Below are positions 58,175 to 64,000 of a DNA stretch of 64,000 bases, in pieces. A program made the position numbers and the translations under genes. The notes below the pieces were generated by a model. It was not told where the DNA came from. It did not search any database and worked only from the letters and a program-made list of their open reading frames with translations. Origin of the DNA: Nitrososphaerales archaeon. Lineage in GTDB: Archaea; Thermoproteota; Nitrososphaeria; Nitrososphaerales; Gagatemarchaeaceae. The stretch spans positions 359,743 through 423,742 of the forward strand of contig JAJTZB010000001.1 of NCBI GenBank assembly GCA_032906765.1, written 5' to 3'. Every line of letters starts with the position of its first letter. Within the stretch, counting starts at the first letter, position 1.

Positions 58175-59659
58175 TTGACTCGGGAAAAGGCCCTTCTGAG
58201 CTATGGCACGACGGAAGTACTCTTTGACGGAAGGATGACCCACGCTGCGCTTAAACTCGCCGAGAGCAACCTTAGCTTCATTGAGAACACTGGCTCGAAG
58301 TTAGTGCCCCTTTCAGAGATAGTCAACGCAAAGAGCTTGGTCGAAAAAGCAGGGTTTGGCAAGAAGAAGTTCCTGATTCTGGAACTCAGCGACGGCAAAC
58401 AGATCAGGATAGCTTTGGACGACGCCGAACTCTGGGCCAGCTCCATTCAAGAGGCCAAGAAAGTGCTAGAAGTCATCCTGATTGAGGAGAAACGCGCAAA
58501 GCAGCTTCTCGCTGAAGGTAAGATGGTGTGCGCAAGACTGGACTTGGATGTTAATGCTGTCGCCGAAGCTCTGAGGAAGAAGAAGGGCTTTCTCCAGCAG
58601 GAAGAGAAAGTGGTGGGGATAGCCAAGATTTACTTTCCGTTCGCCATCTGCAGGGTCCATGGGCCGATTCATCTGGCTCCAAAGGACCTTCTGGTAAGAC
58701 TGGCTGTTCCACGAGAGGCGATATCTGCGCTCCTGTCAGATTTCGATTCAGCAAGCAGAAGGAAGCACTTCGTAGCTGGGGCAGGAGATGTAGTTCACAT
58801 TATGGAGTACCTCTTTCCGACCTCTCCGGCACCCCCTTCTATGGATCGCTTCGTTGAACTTTTACCCACAGGCAATGAGATCGTGGTGCCACCAAATATT
58901 GATGTAATCGAGTGCTTTGAATTGTTGACTCCGCTGTACAAGAAAGTGGATTCTATGAATCAAGGGTACGAGGATAGTTTCAACTCAACATATGACACCC
59001 AGGCACTCAAAATGCTCAACAGCAACTTTCTCACAGCAAAGGAGGCCGTACAGTCAGCGCTCTTTCGACGTTTGTTCGCGGATCCTATGACTCATGAGGT
59101 TTTGCATGTTTTCTTTCTTCCTTTCCTTCTCATAACATACCAGACTCTTGATGGCAAAGGCGACCGCTGGGAGTTCTTGGACTGTGAAGGCAGGTCTTCA
59201 CTACTGGAAGTTGCATTTCAAAAAACCAAGGTCAGCTTCTTCGAAACTCAGATTGACCAGATTCTATCAATTAAGATGTACAACGGCACACAGGCCCATT
59301 TCTCTGAAAAGCTGAAGTCTCTTATTGCGTCCGGGGGCGTTAACGAAGCCCGCCGAATCTACGATGAAGCAATGAGATTCTACCCATATGTAATTACAAC
59401 GACCTTCGACGAGTTGGTGGATTCCGTAAGGCAGCGCACCCCGCAACCCGCCACCCCAGAGAAAGACTACTGGGCAGTATTGGGCCTCAGGCCTGGTGCT
59501 ACTCCAGAGGTGATCAAGGCGGTCTACCAGGAATTGATGAAGCAGTACCATGTGGATAAGCTGCCAGCTGGCGCCACCCCTGCGCAGCGGAAGCTGGTGG
59601 AGGATAAGGTCAAGGAAATCAATGAGGCTAACGACGCGCTGATGAGACAGGCAGGATGA
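58175..59659 (+). CDS. large protein with GRAM/PH-like N terminus and degenerate J domain
   Basis: About 494 residues. The N-terminal ~100 residues (LLSYGTTEVLFDGRMTHAAL, KFLILELSDGKQIRIALDD) look like a PH/GRAM-type domain. A long middle part has no family I recognise. The C terminus is a J domain (DYWAVLGLRPGATPEVIKAV, LMKQYHVDKLPAGATP) in which the HPD tripeptide is HVD. Changing Pro in HPD usually weakens Hsp70 stimulation. The TTG at 58175 suits a TATA-like cttttatca at 58136-58144; a TTG at 58124 lies before it. Base composition is more AT-rich than neighbours. Confidence 0.75.
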   Translation: MTREKALLSYGTTEVLFDGRMTHAALKLAESNLSFIENTGSKLVPLSEIVNAKSLVEKAGFGKKKFLILELSDGKQIRIALDDAELWASSIQEAKKVLEVILIEEKRAKQLLAEGKMVCARLDLDVNAVAEALRKKKGFLQQEEKVVGIAKIYFPFAICRVHGPIHLAPKDLLVRLAVPREAISALLSDFDSASRRKHFVAGAGDVVHIMEYLFPTSPAPPSMDRFVELLPTGNEIVVPPNIDVIECFELLTPLYKKVDSMNQGYEDSFNSTYDTQALKMLNSNFLTAKEAVQSALFRRLFADPMTHEVLHVFFLPFLLITYQTLDGKGDRWEFLDCEGRSSLLEVAFQKTKVSFFETQIDQILSIKMYNGTQAHFSEKLKSLIASGGVNEARRIYDEAMRFYPYVITTTFDELVDSVRQRTPQPATPEKDYWAVLGLRPGATPEVIKAVYQELMKQYHVDKLPAGATPAQRKLVEDKVKEINEANDALMRQAG

Positions 59660-59857
59660 ATGAACGATCGGTCGCTTGAGGCTACACCGTGAGGAAGGCC
59701 TCCATGCAATCCCTCTGATTTGAGGCAATCGAGTAAGCAATCAGCCCCTGCGCACGAGACAGGGCCTTTCTCTACCAGACCAGAATCATCCCGACAAAGT
59801 GGTCTTCAACGCCTTCACATCAGTACTTCTCCGGTTGGTGACTTCTAGGAGGATATC
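59660..59857. other. non-coding stretch with decayed winged-helix sequence
   Basis: One plus frame (SSRQSGLQRLHISTSPVGDF and then a stop) may be the N-terminal half of a winged-helix regulator interrupted before 59852. No intact gene is supported. Confidence 0.3.
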
Positions 59858-59962
59858 GTGAGGAAGGAGCTCTTGGACGGGCATGACGTCTACCATGTCA
59901 CCCAGGAGGGGATGAAGGTGTTGGACGACCTTGAGAGCGTGCTAGTGAGGCTGACACCCTAG
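59858..59962 (+). pseudogene. winged-helix regulator fragment (C-terminal part)
   Basis: A 34-residue frame reads RKELLDGHDVYHVTQEGMKV and LDDLESVLVRL, matching the end of archaeal winged-helix transcription regulators (D-G-x-x-Y-x-V-T-x-x-G). An in-frame stop (59849-59851) precedes it. A GGAGG motif lies six bases upstream of the GTG at 59858, so translation of a mini-protein is conceivable, but a decayed gene is more likely. Confidence 0.45.
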
Positions 59963-60013
59963 GTCACTTATCGTGAGTTGGTGTTTTAAGGCCTGGAGGG
60001 GTGCAAATTGCGT

Positions 60014-60382
60014 ATGTCCGAAGAGGAGGACCCCATGGTCTCAGGCTTGGAGCTCCACGAGGAGTTCTTGCAGCGCATCGAGAACGGTGGAAGGAAGATC
60101 AAGACACTTTCGCTGATAACGATATTCGTCGCGGCTGTGCTGGCGGTCACTTATGCTTCGCAACTGGTAGTCCTGCCGTTCATGCTCGGCGTCACCAGCC
60201 AGACAGTGAACCTCGTGGATCCCTCTTTGATGGGCGTAGAGCTGGGAGTCCTCGCTCTAACTTTGGCGTGGCTCTATGTCGGTCTGGTGGACTACCGTTA
60301 CACGAAGACCTTGGTTAAACAGGCCCAGGAAATCAGGGCGGCGGAGGCCGAGCTGATGAAAAAGTACGGGCTAAGATCCTAG
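60014..60382 (+). CDS. two-helix membrane protein of unknown function
   Basis: A 122-residue protein with two membrane segments (SLITIFVAAVLAVTYASQLVV and VELGVLALTLAWLYVGLVDY) between charged cytoplasmic parts (HEEFLQRIENGGRKIK and KQAQEIRAAEAELMKK). The ATG at 60014 is about 28 bp from TATA-like gttttaag (59982-59989), a leaderless layout. It follows the winged-helix fragment, which may once have regulated it. Convergent with, and overlapping by four bp, the VirB4-like gene. Confidence 0.65.
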   Translation: MSEEEDPMVSGLELHEEFLQRIENGGRKIKTLSLITIFVAAVLAVTYASQLVVLPFMLGVTSQTVNLVDPSLMGVELGVLALTLAWLYVGLVDYRYTKTLVKQAQEIRAAEAELMKKYGLRS

Positions 60383-60954
60383 CCATGGTCCTGGTTACAT
60401 GTCGTTCTCTGAGCCAGAGTAGTCACCCAATGCATAGTATCCATACTTACCCACCGACAACTTGACGGAACATTCTCACGTAGCGAATCGAAGCGGCCGC
60501 GAAGAGGCTCTATCCGTATCCTCACCTCGTCCGTCTTGTCGATGATGCTGCCCTCCCCCATGTCCTTCGCGAGGAAGGCGATGTCGAGGTCGGAGGCGAC
60601 GCCCGTTATCGTGTAGGCCTTCGCCAGGTCCCCGTTGTCGAGGACGGCGTATCTGGGAAGGTTGCTGGCGACCTTGTAGCCTGGCATCTCCATCAGTCTG
60701 ACGTACTTCTCCTGCAGGCCCATCGTAGCGAGGAAGCCCTCGAGTGCCTGGTCGCTCTCGAGGAAGTAGCGCCTGTAGTTCACGCTGTAGAGCTCGTTTC
60801 CGACGACGACGCTCATCGTATCCAATCTGACGTAGAAGACCACTGCTGAGCTTAACTGCTGGAGCGCGGCTGCGAACCCAGAAAGTACCGCGTTCCTCTC
60901 TGGCTCGCTGAGGTTGAAGTAGTTGATGGGGCCGACCTCGTAGACGAAGGACAT
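60379..60954 (-). CDS. VirB4-like N-terminal domain protein, truncated
   Basis: A 191-residue protein resembling the N-terminal domain of archaeal VirB4/HerA-like conjugation ATPases: EVGPINYFNLSEPERNAVL, VNYRRYFLESDQALEGF, LAKAYTITGVASDLDIAFL, VRIRIEPLRG. The ATPase domain is absent, and the last ~35 residues do not look conserved, so the gene appears truncated. A TATA-like ttatatta lies about 26 bp before the ATG at 60954. It may be a stand-alone adaptor or a remnant of an integrated element. Confidence 0.6.
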   Translation of the reverse strand: MSFVYEVGPINYFNLSEPERNAVLSGFAAALQQLSSAVVFYVRLDTMSVVVGNELYSVNYRRYFLESDQALEGFLATMGLQEKYVRLMEMPGYKVASNLPRYAVLDNGDLAKAYTITGVASDLDIAFLAKDMGEGSIIDKTDEVRIRIEPLRGRFDSLRENVPSSCRWVSMDTMHWVTTLAQRTTCNQDHG

Positions 60955-61176
60955 GAGAATTAACCCATTTGAGTAATATAACCGCAGATAGAATTTCTAC
61001 TTTAGAGAATGATTGAGATCCCAGAGACCTCATGCTCTTCATTAGTTTAGCTCGGGTTATCTATTCAAGAAGTTCGCGTCGTGCTCCCAGAATCGAGCGT
61101 AAGTTAAAGGTCGGGAAGCGTTGTCGTCTGGGAAGAATCAGGAGTTCTTGGCGGGTGCGAGAACTGATTAACCGAA
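60955..61176. other. intergenic stretch, promoter only
   Basis: Contains the TATA element of the VirB4-like gene near 60980. No supported gene; frames here are short and lack domains. Confidence 0.3.
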
Positions 61177-62016
61177 CTAGCAGTGTCCAGTCAGGTCGAA
61201 ACTTTGAGTCAGGTAGACCGATGACACTTGGGACATGCAGCCAAACTGCATGTTCGAATCCTCGGCAGTCCCAATGTCAATGGGAGGTCCGATGATACCG
61301 AAACTACCAGGAACAATACCCGAGCCAAGCTTGTAGTCTAGCGTTCCGCTGGCGGTGGTAAAGGTTGGGTTGTAAATGGTCCCACCATCGGTCACTCCGC
61401 AAAAGCAGACATTCGAACGAAGCCAGTACCAATTTGTGGGCGTGTTTTCAGTGTAGTAATAACTGCCCCCTCCTGATCCTCCAACGACGTAAAAGCTGAC
61501 AGAATCGATCTTTTCGAAGCCGCTACCACAATTCGTAAGGCACGCATTGCTGTGTTCCGATATGTACCACTGCGCTCCTCCGTTGAACATCGCGCTCACG
61601 GTTGTGCAATTCCCACTGTTAGAATACCAACTCCAATCGGTGGATCCCCAGTATGTGTTGTAGACTTCAATTGTGAATACGGCACAGTTATTGCTGCTTT
61701 TTGCAATAATACCCGATTGGAACCAGTCGGCGCCTCCGTACCATGGACCGGTCTGGCACTGTTTCGAGGCGTCCAAATCTGGATTGTACTGCAGGCTCAT
61801 TTGCCCGTCGCCTGATGTGTACACTAAGTTCGATTGAAGGGACGCGGTAGCGTTCACGTTGGGCCCTATGAGTGCGCTACACAGACTGCTGGGGAAACCG
61901 AATTCGGCGTCGTCGTTACCGACATACCCTGTCGCTGCTGCTACCGGCGTGACAAGAGACAACGAAGTGAAAAGCAGCGCAAGAATCGGAGTCCAGACTA
62001 AGATGCTACGCTGCAT
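61177..62016 (-). CDS. secreted Cys-rich protein
   Basis: A 279-residue protein with a clean Sec signal peptide (ILVWTPILALLFTSLSLVTPVAAA) and an extracytoplasmic beta-rich domain rich in Ser, Tyr, Trp and Gly, with at least eight Cys (SLCSAL, KQCQTG, NNCAVF, NACLTNCGSG, NVCFCGV, FGCMSQ, LTGHC). Disulfide-linked surface or matrix protein is likely. Its start overlaps the stop of the next gene upstream by 11 bp. No family recognised. Confidence 0.7.
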   Translation of the reverse strand: MQRSILVWTPILALLFTSLSLVTPVAAATGYVGNDDAEFGFPSSLCSALIGPNVNATASLQSNLVYTSGDGQMSLQYNPDLDASKQCQTGPWYGGADWFQSGIIAKSSNNCAVFTIEVYNTYWGSTDWSWYSNSGNCTTVSAMFNGGAQWYISEHSNACLTNCGSGFEKIDSVSFYVVGGSGGGSYYYTENTPTNWYWLRSNVCFCGVTDGGTIYNPTFTTASGTLDYKLGSGIVPGSFGIIGPPIDIGTAEDSNMQFGCMSQVSSVYLTQSFDLTGHC

Positions 62017-62686
62017 TCGATTGCACCTGGATGCTTAACGTGTAAGGAGCCAAGACCTGCCCCGGTTCAAGGGAACTGGGTAATGGAGAGGATGTGGGGT
62101 CGACATGCGAAAGGCCCGGGGCTCCCGAGTCGATCTGCGCCCAAATTGGAGCGGAGACATACGCAGTAACAGTGATGACGGCACCTGCGGGTAACGAACT
62201 GTGCAAAGAGAGGGTGACGGTGTATCCTTCCAACGATGGAATGAAACTGGACAAGGCATTCCCGGACCCATTCACGAGGTCTTGCAGGATCGCAGCCGGG
62301 TGCGCTACGCTTTGCCCTAGGTCATACGAGCTACTCGCTGCCAGCTTGCCGTTCACATAGAGCCCAAGATACAATGTCCCGTTTTGGGGCAAGCGATAAG
62401 GAAACACGTTCAAGGTGGCACTGACGAAGCCGTTGAGGCTTCGATTTGTGGTGTACGAAGTCGATACGAGAGTGTGTGCCGGCATTAGCCACCCTGTGAA
62501 ATTGGTTCCAGAACTTCCAAAGAAGTAGTTGTTTGATGCGCTTGGAAGTCTTAGAGAAAAACCCCGCGTTGAGGAGCCTGTTCTACCAGCCAGCGCAAGA
62601 CCAAACAAACCGCTGCCCACGATGACAACAGATATGAAGACAACCAACGACAGATGCCGTGTTCTTAGCTGGCGTGATTCTGTCAT
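62006..62686 (-). CDS. secreted protein of unknown function
   Basis: A 226-residue protein with an N-terminal export segment (LSLVVFISVVIVGSGLFGLAL) and a Ser/Thr/Asn-rich beta domain with several N-x-S/T sequons. It is encoded immediately upstream of, and overlapping, the Cys-rich secreted protein, so they form an operon. The ATG at 62686 is about 30 bp from an AT-rich box near 62718. Divergent from a membrane winged-helix regulator that may control it. Confidence 0.7.
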   Translation of the reverse strand: MTESRQLRTRHLSLVVFISVVIVGSGLFGLALAGRTGSSTRGFSLRLPSASNNYFFGSSGTNFTGWLMPAHTLVSTSYTTNRSLNGFVSATLNVFPYRLPQNGTLYLGLYVNGKLAASSSYDLGQSVAHPAAILQDLVNGSGNALSSFIPSLEGYTVTLSLHSSLPAGAVITVTAYVSAPIWAQIDSGAPGLSHVDPTSSPLPSSLEPGQVLAPYTLSIQVQSNAA

Positions 62687-62778
62687 TGCTGTTCTGCAAA
62701 TCAGGACTTGATTCGTAAATTGCTTTACCCAAACGTTCTGGCAAAACTATAAAACACAAAATCTACTTTGATGTTGGT

Positions 62779-63285
62779 TTGTCTCGTTCTACAATAGCCA
62801 TTTCGGTTCTGATGCTAATCGCAGTCTTCAACACCTTCGCATTCGTTTCGTTGCTCCTCCCAAGCGTGACGTCCAGCCTCGCACCTTCTGGTTCTCCGCT
62901 GGCGTCAGTATTTGAAGACGCCAAGATAGTTTCGCCTCTAACCTTCCCTCTAGGCTGGTCCGTAGTTGGGTTGGCCTGGATATGGCGGGGAAGAGTTAGG
63001 TCGAGATGGAAGAACGCCGGGCTCGACTCGGATTCCTTCCGTCTGATCCTCAAGATGAAGGGAGGATCTACGAGACTATCAATCCTCAAAGCCCTAGCTG
63101 CGCCCAAAGACAGGCTACAGCTGGCTAATGAATTGAGCCTCGATTGGAAGACTGTTGACCACCATATTAGGGTCCTGAACGAGTATGGTTTTATCAGAGC
63201 AACTTCGTCCTATGGAACGATTGTTCTTTACGGACTGACCAAGCAAGGGGAAACACTGCTAAAACTGACGGACGAATTGCACTGA
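62779..63285 (+). CDS. membrane-bound winged-helix regulator (ArsR-like)
   Basis: A 168-residue protein with two hydrophobic segments (IAISVLMLIAVFNTFAFVSLL and PLGWSVVGLAWIW) followed by a cytoplasmic winged-helix domain (STRLSILKALAAPKDRLQLA, LDWKTVDHHIRVLNEYGFI, LYGLTKQGETLLKL). The TTG at 62779 lies 29 bp from TATA-like actataaaac (62747-62756). Sensing at the membrane with DNA binding inside is the probable mode; the divergent secreted proteins are candidate targets. Confidence 0.85.
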   Translation: MSRSTIAISVLMLIAVFNTFAFVSLLLPSVTSSLAPSGSPLASVFEDAKIVSPLTFPLGWSVVGLAWIWRGRVRSRWKNAGLDSDSFRLILKMKGGSTRLSILKALAAPKDRLQLANELSLDWKTVDHHIRVLNEYGFIRATSSYGTIVLYGLTKQGETLLKLTDELH

Positions 63286-63407
63286 AGAGTTGCTTCTCCG
63301 TAACCGACGTGCTATTCGAGCCCAGGAATTTTCGTCAACGAAAGCGTTTCTCCATCGGATAGAGACTCTGGCCCACTTGAGTGTCTGCAAATCCCAGCGA
63401 TTGCATG

Positions 63408-64000
63408 TTAAGCGACCTTCTTCATCTCCAGCGACCTCGCTCCCTTAACCTTCACCTCGACCTTCTTCCTGTAGATGGGCCTCTCCTCTCCCTCGACACG
63501 AACCTCTAGCTCGCGAATGCCTATGTCGGCAGCGGTGGGCAGGAAGACGATGGTGTAGCCGCTCTCCGTGTCGCTCACCGGTGTAGCAAGAGCTTCTGCC
63601 CCGGCTCTCGGCACGCCGTCGACGTAGAGCGAGACCTTCCTGGGCAGCTTGGTCCTCCTCCATCTCCCGCTTATCGAAAGAGGAGCGAACGACTCGGCGC
63701 TGTCGGCCTCCATCTGGAAGGCCGTTTCTTCTTCCGCCTCCTCTTCGCTGCTTTCCTTTTTCGCATGACGTTGTGATGCAATCGTCGAGAGCCTTCGCAG
63801 CCTAACCAGAATGAGCTGCTCTGGTGTCAGCATACGCACCGGCCAGAACGCCAGCACCAGACCGGCAAGAAGGAATGAGCCGACCGGAATCAGCTTCAGC
63901 GTGGCAGTCGGAAAAGGAGCAGAGAAGGTCATCCCTACAAGGAAGGACGAGAGAAGGATCACCAGTTGCCTCGGGCTGACCCAGACCACCCTAAGCGGTA
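63408..64000 (-). CDS. PrgI-like membrane protein (5' end at window edge)
   Basis: About 193 residues from the GTG at 63989. The N terminus WVSPRQLVILLSSFLVGMTF, a second helix (FLLAGLVLAFWPV), and PEQLILVRLRR resemble the PrgI-like partner of VirB4 in archaeal conjugation-like loci. An acidic linker (ESSEEEAEEETAFQMEADS) and a beta-rich C-terminal domain follow. The frame is open to the window edge without a stop, so the start may lie outside. Together with the VirB4-like gene it hints at an integrated-element remnant. Confidence 0.55.
   Translation of the reverse strand, partial: PLRVVWVSPRQLVILLSSFLVGMTFSAPFPTATLKLIPVGSFLLAGLVLAFWPVRMLTPEQLILVRLRRLSTIASQRHAKKESSEEEAEEETAFQMEADSAESFAPLSISGRWRRTKLPRKVSLYVDGVPRAGAEALATPVSDTESGYTIVFLPTAADIGIRELEVRVEGEERPIYRKKVEVKVKGARSLEMKKVA

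Overview
The window reads as an archaeal chromosome segment of high G+C. The strongest markers are the exosome/proteasome superoperon (proteasome alpha, SBDS, Rrp4, Rrp41, Rrp42, eL43, Pcc1, prefoldin beta), an archaeal EF-2, an archaeal XPF/Hef-type nuclease, F420-linked oxidoreductases and many TATA-led leaderless starts. A DUF6659-like protein and the overall gene mix suggest a heterotrophic lineage near Nitrososphaerota (Thaumarchaeota). That placement is inference; there is no rRNA to test it.

Layout. 1-9 kb: alpha/beta hydrolase end, methylmalonyl-CoA mutase large subunit, acyl-CoA dehydrogenase, secreted beta-propeller and 'DEWG' proteins, UbiE-like methyltransferase, ChrB-like protein, MFS transporter. 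9-18 kb: a PLP gamma-synthase, an intron-rich tRNA-Asp, an anchored phosphoesterase, then a six-gene minus-strand operon (alcohol dehydrogenase, SCP2 protein, membrane protein, E1 alpha, E1 beta, MFS) that looks like catabolism of a diol or keto-alcohol. 18-21 kb: a small island with RelE/RHH and VapBC toxin-antitoxin pairs, an NHL protein and three copies of a structured repeat, ending at an intron-rich tRNA-Lys. 21-30 kb: housekeeping (endonuclease IV, JAMM protease, GMP synthase amidotransferase, exosome/proteasome operon, DHH phosphoesterase). 30-43 kb: IDI-like Nudix protein, a dehydrogenase-aldolase-kinase sugar operon, two ThDP enzymes around an S-AA-T ECF transporter, VOC protein, aldehyde dehydrogenase. 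43-48 kb: a second ECF module without S subunit, XPF nuclease, F420 enzymes. 48-56.5 kb: M1 aminopeptidase, coiled-coil protein, frameshifted HAD phosphatase and EF-2. 56.5-64 kb: sparser accessory DNA with gene fragments, a J-domain-like protein with an altered HPD motif, VirB4- and PrgI-like conjugation proteins, and secreted proteins beside a membrane winged-helix regulator.

The most unusual result is RNA splicing. The EF-2 gene is interrupted at its P-loop codons by 32 bp that fold into a bulge-helix-bulge. Removing them restores a 729-residue EF-2. The tRNA-Asp and tRNA-Lys genes each carry two tiny introns (15-19 nt) at non-canonical positions: the D-loop in both, the T-loop in tRNA-Asp and the variable/T-stem junction in tRNA-Lys. 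All five fit one cleavage rule (after the second base of each three-base bulge). The second notable system is a repeat family of about 90-150 bp with compensatory base changes in a hairpin, which looks like a structured RNA.
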